64,000 nt of DNA. Source: Devosia sp. 66-14 (GTDB lineage: Bacteria > Pseudomonadota > Alphaproteobacteria > Rhizobiales > Devosiaceae). Where the stretch lies: contig MKVB01000002.1 of NCBI GenBank assembly GCA_001899085.1, positions 462,054 to 526,053 of the forward strand. The letters are read 5' to 3'. The position numbers and the translations under genes are program-made. Under the pieces are notes generated by a model. That model was not told where the DNA came from. It was given only the letters and a program-made list of their open reading frames with translations, and made no database searches. This document shows positions 35,278-46,000 of this stretch, piece by piece. Numbering within the stretch: the stretch's first letter is position 1; each line of letters starts with the position of its first letter.

Positions 35278-36162
35278 ATGAGTGCCGAGGCCCAGTTCGA
35301 AACCGCCGTGCCGAGCAAGAAGGCGAAGGTGTTCGCCTTTCCGGCGCCATCCAGCAACCGCAGGGTCGACTTCAGCAAGCTGGCTGCGGGCGCCGCGCGC
35401 TCGGTGATACCGCCGCTGGTGGTCGTCCTGTTGCTGCTGCTGATCTGGCAGATCGCCTGTTCGACCCCGGGGTCGTCGCTGCCGCCGCCCTCGGTGGTGT
35501 GGGAGCAGGCGGGTGAACTTATCTGGAACCCGTTCTTCGACTATGGCAATGGCGATATCGGGCTCGCCTGGCGGGTATTCGCCTCGCTGCAGCGGGTCGC
35601 GGTCGGCTTCGGCCTTGCAGCCCTCGTGGGTGTGGCGGTCGGGGCGTTCATCGGGCAGTCGGTATGGGCGATGCGCGGGCTCGACCCGATCTTCCAGATT
35701 CTCCGCACCGTGCCGCCGCTGGCCTGGCTGCCGCTGTCGCTGGCGGCGTTCCGCGACAGCCACCCTTCGGCGATCTTCGTGATCTTCATCACCGCCGTAT
35801 GGCCGGTGATCATCAACACCGCCGTGGGCGTCCGCAACATTCCGAACGACTACCGCAATGTCGCGGCGATCCTCAGGCTCAACCCGATCGAGTTTTTCTT
35901 CAAGGTCATGGTGCCGGCAGCGGCGCCGTACATCTTCACCGGTTTGCGGATCGGCATCGGGCTCAGCTGGCTAGCCATCGTCGCGGCGGAAATGCTCACC
36001 GGCGGGGTCGGCATCGGCTTCTTCATCTGGGACGCGTGGAACTCGTCGCGCCTGCCCGATATCATCGTGGCGCTGGTCTATATCGGCGTGGTCGGCTTCA
36101 TGCTCGACCGCCTGGTTGCCGGCTTCGGCGCCTTCATCACCCGCGGCACGGCCGCGAACTGA
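35278..36162 (+). CDS. nrtB: Nitrate ABC importer permease
   Basis: 294 residues from the ATG at 35278; a GTG at 35272 is a possible alternative. A cytosolic N-terminus of 40 residues precedes the first span (VIPPLVVVLLLLLIWQIAC). FQILRTVPPLAWLPLSLAAF and the EAA-like region YRNVAAILRLNPIEFFFKVMVPAAAPYIFTGLRIGIG are typical of NrtB/TauC-type permeases, as is GVGIGFFIWDAWNSSRLPDI. It forms the channel energised by NrtC. Confidence 0.94.
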   Translation: MSAEAQFETAVPSKKAKVFAFPAPSSNRRVDFSKLAAGAARSVIPPLVVVLLLLLIWQIACSTPGSSLPPPSVVWEQAGELIWNPFFDYGNGDIGLAWRVFASLQRVAVGFGLAALVGVAVGAFIGQSVWAMRGLDPIFQILRTVPPLAWLPLSLAAFRDSHPSAIFVIFITAVWPVIINTAVGVRNIPNDYRNVAAILRLNPIEFFFKVMVPAAAPYIFTGLRIGIGLSWLAIVAAEMLTGGVGIGFFIWDAWNSSRLPDIIVALVYIGVVGFMLDRLVAGFGAFITRGTAAN

Positions 36163-36173
36163 GGAGGGGCTCC

Positions 36174-36968
36174 ATGGCTGGCTATCTCAAGATCGATCAC
36201 GTCGACAAAAGCTTCGAGCGCAACGGGGTGACCTCGGAGGTGCTCAAGGACATCTCGCTGGAGATCGAACAGGGTGAGGTGATCTCGATCATCGGTCACT
36301 CGGGGTGCGGCAAGTCGACCTTGCTCAACCTGATCGCCGGACTGACCGAGGTCACTTCGGGCGCCATCTTCCTCGAGGACAAGACCGTGTCGGAGCCCGG
36401 ACCGGAACGGGCGGTGGTGTTCCAGAACCATTCGCTGCTGCCCTGGCTGACGGTCTACGAGAACGTCAATCTGGCGGTCAGCAAGGTGTTCGGGGCGAAG
36501 AAGTCGAAACCCGAGCGGCACGCCTGGATCATGCACAATCTCGACCTGGTGCAGATGGGCCATGCCCGGGACAAGCGGCCGGCGGAAATCTCAGGCGGCA
36601 TGAAGCAGCGCGTCGGCATTGCCCGGGCGCTGGCCATGGAGCCCAAGATCCTGCTGCTCGACGAACCGTTCGGGGCGCTCGACGCGCTGACCCGGGCGCA
36701 TCTGCAGGATGCGGTGATGGAGATCCATCAGCGGCTCAACAACACCATGATCATGATCACCCACGACGTGGACGAGGCGGTGCTGCTTTCCGACCGCATC
36801 GTGATGATGACCAACGGGCCGGCAGCACGGATCGGCGAAGTGCTGGAGGTGCCGCTCGGCCGGCCGCGCCGGCGCCTCGAGCTGGCGGGTGACCGGACCT
36901 ACCTCAAGTGCCGCGAGGCGGTGCTCAAATTCCTCTACGAGCGGCACCGCTTCGTGGAGGCGGCATGA
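36174..36968 (+). CDS. nrtC: Nitrate ABC importer ATP-binding protein
   Basis: 264 residues from the ATG at 36174, with GAGGAGGGG upstream and 11 bp after nrtB. Walker A GHSGCGKST, Q-loop VFQNHSLLPWLTVYENV, signature ISGGMKQRVGIARA, Walker B ILLLDEPFGALD and ITHDVDEAV are complete. It corresponds to NrtD or to the ATPase half of cyanobacterial NrtC; the NrtA-like regulatory extension of NrtC is absent. Confidence 0.94.
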   Translation: MAGYLKIDHVDKSFERNGVTSEVLKDISLEIEQGEVISIIGHSGCGKSTLLNLIAGLTEVTSGAIFLEDKTVSEPGPERAVVFQNHSLLPWLTVYENVNLAVSKVFGAKKSKPERHAWIMHNLDLVQMGHARDKRPAEISGGMKQRVGIARALAMEPKILLLDEPFGALDALTRAHLQDAVMEIHQRLNNTMIMITHDVDEAVLLSDRIVMMTNGPAARIGEVLEVPLGRPRRRLELAGDRTYLKCREAVLKFLYERHRFVEAA

Positions 36969-37004
36969 TGGGGGCGGCGATGACGGAGACCCATGTGAAA
37001 AGCC

Positions 37005-37190
37005 GCCAGCCTCTCGTTGGTCCTCCACCGCGCAGCGGGGGGCGGATGAGGGCAAACGACCTCACCGCGGGGGGACCAGTGAAGCTGGTGGAGGGGGCGA
37101 CCCCAAACGCCGGCGCTTCCCGCCGCCCCCTCCACCGCCTCCGGCGGTCCCCCTCCCCCGTTTCACGGTGGAGGAGCAACGAGAGGCCGG
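37005..37190. repeat. GC-rich inverted-repeat cluster between nrtC and nirB
   Basis: Segments GTCCTCCACCGCGCAGCGGG, GGTGGAGGGGGCGACC and CCCCCTCCACCGCC with GGTGGAGGAGCAACGAGAGG can pair with one another. It is a diverged relative of family A and fills the 244-nt gap inside the nitrate operon. One frame stays open across it into nirB by chance; the nirB start is fixed by the GTG at 37213. Confidence 0.6.
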
Positions 37191-37212
37191 TGTTTCAACT
37201 GGAGACGGTTCA

Positions 37213-39663
37213 GTGAAAGAAAAGCTCGTCATCATCGGCAATGGCATGGCGCCCGGGCGGGCGCTGGAGAAGCTGTTCGAGACCGATCCGGATCGCTACG
37301 AGGTGGTGATCTTCAACGCCGAGCCGCGGGTCAATTACGACCGCATCATGCTCAGCCCGGTGCTCTCGGGCGAGAAGAGCTTTGACGACATCGTCATCCA
37401 TGGCGACGCCTGGTACATCCAGCACGGCATCACGCTCTACAAGGGCTGCAAGGTCGAGACGATCGACCGGGTCAACAAGACCGTCTCCTCGGTCAATGGC
37501 ATCACCGAGAGCTATGACAGACTGGTGATCGCCACCGGCTCGGTGCCGTTCATCATTCCGGTGCCGGGGGCGAACCTGGCCGGTGTCGTCACCTACCGCG
37601 ACCTCGATGACGTCAACACCATGATGATCGCCGCCAAGTCGAAGGGCAGGGCGGTGGTGATCGGTGGCGGCCTCCTCGGCCTCGAGGCGGCGGCGGGGCT
37701 CAACGAGCAGGGCATGGACGTCACCGTGGTGCACGTGCAGCCGACGCTGATGGAGCGCCAGCTCGATCCGGCGGCCGGGTACCTCCTGGGGGAATCGATG
37801 AAGGCGCGGGGCATCAAGGTGATGACTTCGGCCAACACCCGGCAGATCCTCGGCGACAAGCGCGTCACCGGCGTCGAATTCGCCGATGGTTCGACGATCC
37901 CGGCAGATCTGGTGGTGATGGCGGTGGGCATCCGGCCGAACGTGGCGCTGGCCAAGACCGCCGAGCTCGCCGTCAATCGCGGCATCGTGGTCGACGCGCA
38001 GATGCGCACCTCGGACGCTTCGATCTATGCCCTGGGGGAATGCGTCGAGGTGAACGGAGCGACTTTCGGCCTCGTCGCGCCGCTCTACGACATGGCCAAT
38101 GTGCTGGCGGCGCAGCTCTGCGGTGACGACAAGGCGACCTTCACCCCGGTGGCCACGGCGACCCGGCTCAAGGTCACCGGCGTCAATCTCTACTCGGCGG
38201 GGGATTTCGCCGAAGGGGACGACCGCGAGGAGATCGTGCTGCGCGACGCCTCGGCCGGCGTCTACAAGCGGCTGATCCTCAAGGACGACCGGATCATAGG
38301 CACGGTGCTCTACGGCGATACCGGGGATGGGCCGTGGTTCTACGACATGCTGAAGCGCAGCGTCGACACGCGCGAAATGCGCGACACGCTGATCTTCGGC
38401 CAGAACTACCAGGGTGGTGCTCCGCTGGACCCTACGGCGGCCGTTGCAGCCTTGCCGGATGAGGCAGAGGTCTGCGGCTGCAACGGCATATGCAAGTCGA
38501 AGATCACCGGCGCCATCACCGCCAAGGGCCTGACCTCGCTCGACGATGTCCGCGCCCATACCAAGGCCTCGGCGAGCTGCGGTTCGTGCACCGGCCTCGT
38601 CGAAAAGCTGCTGCTGCTGACGCTGGGCGACAGCTACAACCCCGCCGCCGTGCAGCCGATGTGCAAATGCACCGATCTCGGCCATGACGATGTGCGCCGG
38701 CTGATCATCGCGAGGGAGCTGCGCTCGATCCCGCAGCTGATGCAGGAGCTGGAGTGGAAGACCTCGTGCGGCTGCGCCAAGTGCCGGCCGGCGCTGAACT
38801 ACTACATGATCGCCACCTGGCCGGGCGAATACGAGGATGACGGGCAGTCGCGCTTCATCAACGAACGGGTGCACGCCAATATCCAGAAGGATGGCACCTA
38901 CTCGGTGGTGCCGCGCATGTGGGGTGGGATGACCAGCCCGAACGAGCTGCGCGCCATTGCCGATGTTGCGGACAAGTTCCGGATTCCGGCGGTCAAGGTC
39001 ACCGGCGGGCAGCGCATCGACCTGCTCGGGGTGAAGAAGGAGGACCTGCCCGGCGTGTGGGCCGACCTCAACGCCGCCGGCATGGTTTCGGGTGCTGCCT
39101 ATGCCAAGGGGCTGAGGACGGTGAAGACCTGCGTCGGCTCGGACTGGTGCCGGTTCGGCACCCAGGATTCGACCGGGCTCGGCATCAGGCTCGAAAAGTT
39201 CATGTGGGGCAGCTGGACCCCGGCCAAGGTGAAGATGGCGGTCTCGGGCTGCCCGCGAAACTGCGCCGAGGCGACCTGCAAGGACGTCGGGGTGATCTGC
39301 GTCGACTCGGGCTACGACATCGTCTTTGCCGGCGCCGCCGGCCTCGACATCAAGGGCACCGAGCCGCTCTGCCACGCGGACAGCGAGGACGAGGCGATCG
39401 AGATCATCGCGGCGCTGACCCAGCTCTATCGCGAGCAGGGGCGCTATCTCGAGCGCATGTACAAGTGGCTGAAGCGGGTGGGGATGGAGTCGATCCAGGC
39501 CGCCATCGTCCGCGACCTCACGAAGCGCCGCTTCTACTACGACCGGTTCGTCTTCAGCCAGAAATTCGCCCAGGTCGATCCGTGGCAGGAGCGGGTCAAC
39601 GGCAAGGACGCGCATGAGTTCGCCGCGCTGGCGGAATTCGGCGTGCCGCAGGCGGCGGAGTGA
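37213..39663 (+). CDS. nirB: Assimilatory NAD(P)H nitrite reductase, large subunit
   Basis: 816 residues from the GTG at 37213 (GGAG 8 nt upstream), the usual family length. Residues 1-300: FAD/NADH reductase (VIIGNGMAPGRALEK, RLVIATGSVPFI-type, VVIGGGLLGLEAAAGLNEQG). Around 417-480: BFD-type [2Fe-2S] segment CGCNGIC with CGSC, followed by a second CGCAKC region. The C-terminal half is the siroheme/4Fe-4S core: CVGSDWC near residue 640 and GCPRNC near 680. It reduces nitrite to ammonium with NirD in the cytosol. Confidence 0.96.
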   Translation: MKEKLVIIGNGMAPGRALEKLFETDPDRYEVVIFNAEPRVNYDRIMLSPVLSGEKSFDDIVIHGDAWYIQHGITLYKGCKVETIDRVNKTVSSVNGITESYDRLVIATGSVPFIIPVPGANLAGVVTYRDLDDVNTMMIAAKSKGRAVVIGGGLLGLEAAAGLNEQGMDVTVVHVQPTLMERQLDPAAGYLLGESMKARGIKVMTSANTRQILGDKRVTGVEFADGSTIPADLVVMAVGIRPNVALAKTAELAVNRGIVVDAQMRTSDASIYALGECVEVNGATFGLVAPLYDMANVLAAQLCGDDKATFTPVATATRLKVTGVNLYSAGDFAEGDDREEIVLRDASAGVYKRLILKDDRIIGTVLYGDTGDGPWFYDMLKRSVDTREMRDTLIFGQNYQGGAPLDPTAAVAALPDEAEVCGCNGICKSKITGAITAKGLTSLDDVRAHTKASASCGSCTGLVEKLLLLTLGDSYNPAAVQPMCKCTDLGHDDVRRLIIARELRSIPQLMQELEWKTSCGCAKCRPALNYYMIATWPGEYEDDGQSRFINERVHANIQKDGTYSVVPRMWGGMTSPNELRAIADVADKFRIPAVKVTGGQRIDLLGVKKEDLPGVWADLNAAGMVSGAAYAKGLRTVKTCVGSDWCRFGTQDSTGLGIRLEKFMWGSWTPAKVKMAVSGCPRNCAEATCKDVGVICVDSGYDIVFAGAAGLDIKGTEPLCHADSEDEAIEIIAALTQLYREQGRYLERMYKWLKRVGMESIQAAIVRDLTKRRFYYDRFVFSQKFAQVDPWQERVNGKDAHEFAALAEFGVPQAAE

Positions 39664-40001
39664 GCCTGATGGAAGACTGGGTCGAGATTGGTCGCATCGA
39701 GCAGATCCCGCGTCGCGGGGCGCGCTGCGTGACTACGCCGGTGGGCAGGATCGCAGTGTTCCGCACCGCCGAGGATAAGCTCTATGCCATCGAGGATCGC
39801 TGTCCGCACAAGGGCGGGCCACTGAGCCAGGGGATCGTCCATGGCGCGCAGGTGACCTGTCCGCTGCACAACTGGGTGTTCTCGCTGGAGACCGGCGAAG
39901 CGCAGGGCGCCGACGAGGGCCGGGTGCGCACGGTGCCGCTCAACGTGATCGACGGGCGCATCTACATGGCGGCAGTGGCGATGCTGGCGGCGGCGGAGTA
40001 G
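39660..40001 (+). CDS. nirD: Nitrite reductase small subunit (Rieske type)
   Basis: 113 residues from the GTG at 39660, which overlaps the nirB stop; the ATG at 39669 with GGAG upstream is equally possible. RCPHKGGPLSQGIVHG with TCPLHNW gives the CxH and CxxH ligands of a Rieske [2Fe-2S] cluster, so this is the cluster-bearing form rather than the degenerate NirD of enteric bacteria. Partner of NirB. Confidence 0.93.
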   Translation: MSLMEDWVEIGRIEQIPRRGARCVTTPVGRIAVFRTAEDKLYAIEDRCPHKGGPLSQGIVHGAQVTCPLHNWVFSLETGEAQGADEGRVRTVPLNVIDGRIYMAAVAMLAAAE

Positions 40002-40013
40002 GGCTCGTGGCTC

Positions 40014-40150
40014 CCACCCCTCATCCGGCGCTACGCGCCACCTTCTCCCCGACGGGGAGAAGAACAGAGCGCCGACTGCCGCAGTCGGGCATTCCTCTCC
40101 CCGTCGGGGAGAGGGTGGATCGCGCGCAGCGCGAGACGGGTGAGGGGTTC
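40014..40150. repeat. Long inverted repeat, family C, copy 1
   Basis: CCCCTCATCCGGCGCTACGC and CACCTTCTCCCCGACGGGGA on the left pair with CTCCCCGTCGGGGAGAGGGT and GCGCGAGACGGGTGAGGGG on the right. A related element is at 50811-50972. It lies between nirD and nasA within the operon. Confidence 0.75.
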
Positions 40151-40158
40151 TAGCCACG

Positions 40159-42792
40159 ATGCCTGATCCCATCCGCACCACCTGCCCCTATTGCGGTGTC
40201 GGCTGCGGGGTGCTGGCGACGCCGCAGCCGGATGGCTCGGTGACGATATCAGGCGATCCCGAGCATCCGGCCAATTTCGGGCGGCTCTGCTCGAAGGGCT
40301 CGGCGCTGGGTGAGACGCTGTCGCTGGATGGGCGGCTGCTCTACCCCGAGATCGGCACCGAGCGGGCGAGCTGGGACCAGGCGCTCGACCTCGTGGCGAA
40401 GACCTTCGCCACGACCATCGCTCAGGATGGGCCGGACTCGGTGGCCATCTACGGCTCCGGCCAGCTGCTCACCGAGGACTATTACGTCGCCAACAAGCTG
40501 ATGAAGGGCTTTATCGGCTCGGGCAATATCGACACCAACTCGCGGCTCTGCATGGCCTCGTCGGTGGCCGGGCACAAGCGGGCCTTCGGCTCGGACACGG
40601 TGCCGGGCAACTACGAGGATCTCGAGCTCGCCGACCTGATCATCCTCGTCGGCTCCAACCTCAGCTGGTGCCACCCCGTGCTGTACCAGCGGATCATCAA
40701 GGCCAAGGCCGAGCGTCCGGGCATGCGGATCGTGCTGATCGACCCCAGGCGCACGACGACCGCCGACCAGGCCGACCTGCACCTCGCGATCAGGCCGGAT
40801 GGCGATACCGCGCTGTTTGTCGGACTGCTCAAATCGCTGGCCGAGCGGAACGCCGTCGATGCCGAGTTCATCGCCGAGAGCAGCAACGGGTTCGGCGCGG
40901 CGCTCGGCGCGGCGCGCAGCTGGAGCCTCGAGCGGGTGGCGGAGGCCACCGGGCTCAGCCTGCGCGACATCGCGGTGTTCTACGACTGGTTCGCCGAGAC
41001 GACGCGGGCGGTGACGGTCTACTCGCAAGGGGTGAACCAGTCGGCGACCGGCACCGACAAGGTCAACGCCATCATCAACGTGCACCTCGCCACCGGGCGG
41101 ATCGGCATGCCGGGGATGGGGCCGTTCTCCGTCACCGGTCAGCCCAATGCAATGGGCGGACGCGAGGTCGGCGGGCTCGCGAATATGCTGGCGGCGCACA
41201 TGGATTTCGAGCCTGCCAGCATCGACCGGATGAAGCGGTTCTGGCGTACGGAGCGGGTGGCGGAGAAGCCGGGGCTGAAGGCGGTGGAGCTGTTCGAGGC
41301 GATCGCCGCGGGCAAGGTCAAGGCGCTGTGGATCATGGCGACCAACCCGGTGGATTCGATGCCGGAGGCCGACACGGTGCGGGCGGCGATCCGGGCCTGC
41401 CCGTTCGTCGTGGTGTCGGACATGAATGCCGCAACCGACACGGCGGTGGAAGCCCATGTGCGGCTGCCGGCGGCGGGCTGGGGCGAAAAGGACGGCTCGG
41501 TGACCAATTCCGAGCGCCGGATCTCACGGCAGCGGCCATTTCTCAGGGCGCCGGGGGAAGCTAGGCCCGACTGGTGGATCGTCACCCAGGTAGCGCGCCG
41601 CATGGGGCATGCCGAGGCGTTCGCCTATGATCGACCGGCCGAAATCTTTGCCGAGCACGCGGCGCTGTCCGGGTTCGAGAACGAGGGCAGTCGCGATTTC
41701 GACCTCTCGGGCCTGATGCACGCCGATTATGACGGGCTGCAGCCGGTGCAGTGGCCGGTGCGGGCGGTGCGCAGCACGGCGCGGATGTTCACCGATGGCA
41801 GGTTCTTCACCCCTGACGCGCGGGCTCGCTTCGTTGCGGTGGTGCCGCCGCCACCCCTGGTGCCGCCGCCGGGGATGCTGGTGCTCAATACCGGCCGGGT
41901 GCGCGATCACTGGCACACCATGACGCGCACCGGCAAGGCGGGGCGGCTCTCGGCGCATCTGGCCGAACCGTTCGCCGAGCTGCACCCGGACGATGCCGCG
42001 GAAAAGGGCATCCGGCACGCCAGCCTGGTGCGGCTGGAGAACCGGCAGGGCAGCGTGCTGGTGCGGGCGCTGGTGACCGAGCGGCAGCAGCGGGGCTCGG
42101 TGTTCGTGCCGATGCACTGGACCGATCGGTTCTCGGCGCAGGGCCGGATCGATACGCTGGTGAGCGGGCAGGTCGACCCGCAATCGGGGCAGCCGGCGCT
42201 GAAATCGGCAATGGTGGCGGCCGAGCCGGCACTGGCCCGGCGCTATGGTTTTGCGGTGAGCCGGATGCGACCGCAATTGGCCGGCGCGGACTACTGGGCG
42301 ATCGCCGAGACCTCAGGCGGCTGGCGGGCGGAGCTGGCCTTCCTCGCCGAGCCCGAGGATTGGGGCGACTGGGCTCGGGGCGCTTTCGGGGTGGGAGAAG
42401 CTGTCGAGCTGCTCAGCATTGCCGACAGGGCAGGCGGCCGGCAGAGCCTGGCGCTGTTCGAGGGTGGGGCGCTGAGTTTCGCGCTCTATCTGTCGCCCGA
42501 TCCGGTGCTGGTGTCGCGGCAATGGGCGGTGTCGCTGCTGGGCGAGACGATCAAGCCGGAGCGACGGGCGGATATTCTCGTCGGCCGCCCCGGGGCAGAC
42601 CGACCGGATCCGGGCCCCATCGTCTGCGCCTGCTTCGGGGTCGGCGCCAACCAGATCGCCGAGGCGGCACGCGGCGGCTGCCACAGCGTCGAGGCGATCG
42701 GCGCCGCGCTGAAGGCAGGGACCAATTGCGGTTCGTGCCGGGCGGAGATTCGCGGGATCATCGAGGCGAACCGGCTGGAGGCAGCGGAGTAG
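40159..42792 (+). CDS. nasA: Assimilatory nitrate reductase catalytic subunit
   Basis: 877 residues. The N-terminal 4Fe-4S site is CPYCGVGC with Cys9, Cys12 and Cys16, plus Cys44 in RLCSKGS. The central molybdopterin domains include NTNSRLCMASSV with the Cys that may bind Mo, IRPDGDTALFVGLL and VTGQPNAMGGREVGG. Molybdopterin-dinucleotide-binding residues near 570-690 include LNTGRVRDHWHTMTRTGKA. The last 55 residues (VCACFGVGANQI ... TNCGSCRAEIRGI) are a BFD-type [2Fe-2S] domain, found in NasA of heterotrophs. It reduces nitrate to nitrite in the cytosol. No separate electron-transfer subunit gene is seen. Confidence 0.96.
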   Translation: MPDPIRTTCPYCGVGCGVLATPQPDGSVTISGDPEHPANFGRLCSKGSALGETLSLDGRLLYPEIGTERASWDQALDLVAKTFATTIAQDGPDSVAIYGSGQLLTEDYYVANKLMKGFIGSGNIDTNSRLCMASSVAGHKRAFGSDTVPGNYEDLELADLIILVGSNLSWCHPVLYQRIIKAKAERPGMRIVLIDPRRTTTADQADLHLAIRPDGDTALFVGLLKSLAERNAVDAEFIAESSNGFGAALGAARSWSLERVAEATGLSLRDIAVFYDWFAETTRAVTVYSQGVNQSATGTDKVNAIINVHLATGRIGMPGMGPFSVTGQPNAMGGREVGGLANMLAAHMDFEPASIDRMKRFWRTERVAEKPGLKAVELFEAIAAGKVKALWIMATNPVDSMPEADTVRAAIRACPFVVVSDMNAATDTAVEAHVRLPAAGWGEKDGSVTNSERRISRQRPFLRAPGEARPDWWIVTQVARRMGHAEAFAYDRPAEIFAEHAALSGFENEGSRDFDLSGLMHADYDGLQPVQWPVRAVRSTARMFTDGRFFTPDARARFVAVVPPPPLVPPPGMLVLNTGRVRDHWHTMTRTGKAGRLSAHLAEPFAELHPDDAAEKGIRHASLVRLENRQGSVLVRALVTERQQRGSVFVPMHWTDRFSAQGRIDTLVSGQVDPQSGQPALKSAMVAAEPALARRYGFAVSRMRPQLAGADYWAIAETSGGWRAELAFLAEPEDWGDWARGAFGVGEAVELLSIADRAGGRQSLALFEGGALSFALYLSPDPVLVSRQWAVSLLGETIKPERRADILVGRPGADRPDPGPIVCACFGVGANQIAEAARGGCHSVEAIGAALKAGTNCGSCRAEIRGIIEANRLEAAE

Positions 42793-42828
42793 ATGGGAGC
42801 TTGGCACTGTACCCGGCCGTCAGGCCGG

Positions 42829-42958
42829 TGCGGGAAGAGTACCCCCCACCCTGTCCCTCCCCCGCAAGGGGGGAGGAGACCAGAACACTGGCGTTAGTGA
42901 TGGCGTCTCCCTCCCCCTTGCGGGGAGGGGACAGGGGTGGGGGTTCGCTTCCCGCACC
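42829..42958. repeat. Long inverted repeat, family B, copy 2
   Basis: Left GGTGCGGGAAGAGTACCCCC with CACCCTGTCCCTCCCCCGCA; right CCCTTGCGGGGAGGGGACAG with GGGTGGGGG and TTCCCGCACC. It is nearly identical to 17161-17300. It fills the first part of the 304-nt gap between nasA and the macroglobulin gene; the second part holds the promoter region. Confidence 0.8.
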
Positions 42959-43027
42959 GAGCTATCCCTCGCTACGCGCCATTCGCCCGCAGCGGAAACC
43001 CGCAAATCCCCAGCATCTTACCCCCGT

Positions 43028-43055
43028 CATTCATTTGTCGTTCAGCCCCGTTCAT
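43028..43055 (+). promoter_or_regulatory. Tandem heptamers before the macroglobulin gene
   Basis: CATTCAT (43028-43034), CGTTCAG (43039-43045) and CGTTCAT (43049-43055) are direct repeats with 11- and 10-bp steps, one helical turn each. Such phased direct repeats are typical of OmpR-type response-regulator sites. They end about 41 bp before the start codon. The regulator is unknown. Confidence 0.4.
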
Positions 43056-43096
43056 CATAGGGTGGAGCAGGTATTAGCGACGATAGGGGTTTGGGA

Positions 43097-46000
43097 ATGC
43101 AGCGGCTTTTTCGGTCGATCTGGTGGCTTGTCGTGGCCGGAACCCTTGCCCTCAGTCCGGCGCACGCGGCCGATCGCAACATCACGCTGCTGCCCGGCAC
43201 GGACCTGCCCGGGTTCGACTATTCGGTGCTGAAGGATGTCGGTGTCGACGCCTGTTCGGCGGCCTGTACCGACGACAAGATCTGCCGCGCCTTCACCTAT
43301 AACGAGAAGGCCAAGTGGTGCTTCCTCAAGGGCGATGTCGGCCCCGAGACGGCGTTCAAGGGCGCCACGTCCGGCCGCGTCGATTTCACTCCGCCGCTGG
43401 CCGAGACGGTCGAGGCGCGGCTGAGCGAGCTGCCGTTCCCGGCGCAGGACCTGGTGGATTCCGCCCGCTACATGGCGACCAGCCTGCCGCAGACCGATCC
43501 GCCGCCGCCGGAAGTGAGCTATGCCGACCTGGTGGCCGCCGGCGATGCCGCCGCGGCGCAGTCGAACCCCTCGGCGGCGATGGTGTCGTATCGGCAGGCG
43601 CTGGCGATCAACAAGAACGACCCCTCGGTATGGCTGAAGCTGGCGCGCGAGGGCGAAGCCCGGATGGTGATCGAGGCGGCGGCCGGCAACGGCGTCTATG
43701 ACCTCGCCGTCAACTCGTCCTATGCGGCGATGAACGCGCTGATGCTGTCCGAGACGGTCGCCGAGCGCGCCGATGCGCTGGGCGCGCTCGCCCTGTCGCT
43801 GTCGCGCCGTGAAATGTGGCGCGAGACCATCGCCACCTACCGCGCCAGCCTCGCGCTGGTCGACGATGCGACGCGTGAGGCGGCGCTCGAAAAGGCGGTG
43901 GCCGAGCACGGTTTCCGCGTCACCTCCAACCAGGTCGACGCCGAAGCCGCCAACCCGCGCATCTGCGCGGTGTTCTCGGACTCGCTGCCCTCGGGCAACA
44001 CCGATCTTTCGAGCTATGTGGTGGTCGACAATGCGCCGACCGTGGCGGTCGAAGCCGAACAGAGCCAGATCTGCATCACCGGCGTCGAGCATGGCCGGCG
44101 CTATCACATCAAGCTGCGTGCCGGGCTCCCCTCGGCCAATGGCGAAGAGCTGCGCTCCGATGTCGAGCTCGACCTCTATGTGCCCGATCGCGCGCCGTTC
44201 GTCGGCTTTGCCAACAATGCCTATGTGATGCCCGCCGGGCTCGGCGGCGGCCTGCCGATCACCTCGGTGAACGCCAAGACCGCCGACGTGGTGATCTACC
44301 GGATCGGCGATCGCTCGATCGCCACCGCGGTGCGCCAGGGCATCTTCCAGCGCACGCTCGACGGCTATTCGGCCGAGGACATCGCCAGCTCGACCGGCGA
44401 GAAGACCTGGGAGGGCCAGGTCGACCTGGCGCAGGGCGCGCCCAACGCCATGACGGTGACCGCCATCCCGGTCGCCGAAGTGATCAAGGACCTGCAGCCG
44501 GGCGCCTATGTGGTGACCGCCAAGGTCAATGGCGTGCAGCAGGAATACTGGAAGGAAGTGGCGACGCAGTGGTTCATCGTCACCGATCTGGGGCTGACCA
44601 CGGTCTCGGGCGATGACGGCGTGCATGCCTTCGTTCGCTCGCTCACCAGCGCGCAGCCGGTGGCCAACGCCAAGGTGAGGCTGGTCGCGGTCAATAACGA
44701 AATCCTCGGCGAAGCGACCACCGACGCCCAGGGCCGGGCCGATTTCGCGCCGGGCCTGTCGCGCGGCGAAGGCGGCCGGGCGCCGCAGCTCATCACCACC
44801 GAGACCGATGGCGGGGATTATGCATTCCTCGACGTCTCCAAGGCGGCGTTCGATCTCACCGATCGCGGCGTCGAGGGCCGGCCGTCGCCGGGTCCGCTCG
44901 ACCTGTTCGCCACCACCGAGCGTGGCGTCTATCGCCCGGGCGAGACGGTGTTCCTCACCGCCATCCTCCGCGACGTGCACGCCAAGGCGGTGACCGACCT
45001 GCCGCTGACGCTGGAAGTGCAGCGTCCGGACGGGGTGATCTCGAGCACGGAACTCGTCAACGACGCCGGCGCCGGCGGCTATTTCAGCGCCGTGACGCTC
45101 GACCCCGAAGCCATGCGCGGCTCCTGGACCATGCGGCTCTATGCCGATCCCAAGGCCGAGGCGCTGAGCACTGTCGGGTTCCTGGTCGAGGATTTCGAGC
45201 CCGAGCGGCTGGCCTTCGAGATCAGCGCGGTCGATGGGCCGATCGCCACCGACGCAGTGACGCCGGTCGAGGTGACCGCCAAGTACCTCTATGGCGCCAC
45301 CGCGCCCGACCTCGCGGTCGAGGCCGATGCGGTGCTGCGGCCGGTGGCGTCGCTGCCGGCCTATCCGGGCTACACGTTCGGCCGGCTCGACGACACGTTC
45401 GAAACCTCGCGTGAGCCGCTGGGGGTCGTCGGCACCACCGACGAATCCGGCAACGTCACCGCCGAAGTCACGGTCAGTGCGCCGCAGGCGACGACGCGGC
45501 CGCTCGAGGCGCAACTGATCCTGCGTCTCGTCGACAGCAATGGCCGCGCCATCGAGCGCAGCCTCACCCGTCCGGTGCTGGCCGACGTCACCCGCATCGG
45601 CGTGAAGCCGCGCTTTGGCGATGCCAGCGGGCTGGCCGAAGGCAGCGAAGCGTCGTTCGACGTGATCGCGGTGGCGCCCGATGGCGCGACCGTCGACGAA
45701 GCCGGCCTCGAATGGTCGCTGTCGCGGGTGGAGACCACCTACCAGTGGTACCGCAACAGCGGCACCTGGAAATGGGAAGCCGTCACCACGACGCGCGAGG
45801 TGGCCAATGGCACGGTCGACGCCCAGGCGTCCGGCCCGGTCGCTATCGGCGCCGCGGTCAGCTGGGGCCAGTACCGGCTCGAAATCTCGAGCAGCGGCGA
45901 AGGCGCGACCTCGACCAGCTACGAGTTCTATGCCGGCTACTATTATCCGGAAGCCGGTTCCGACACGCCGGACACCCTGTCCGTGGCGCTCGACAAGCCG

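Noticed and set aside
36889-37212. N-terminal extension of nirB through the repeat region
   Set aside because: The frame happens to be open, but the extension is repeat-derived, overlaps nrtC, and the GTG at 37213 with GGAG gives the standard NirB N-terminus.
37210-39615. An 801-codon open frame antisense to nirB
   Set aside because: Same cause; the product is His/Arg/Asp-rich without motifs, and nirB on the other strand is certain.
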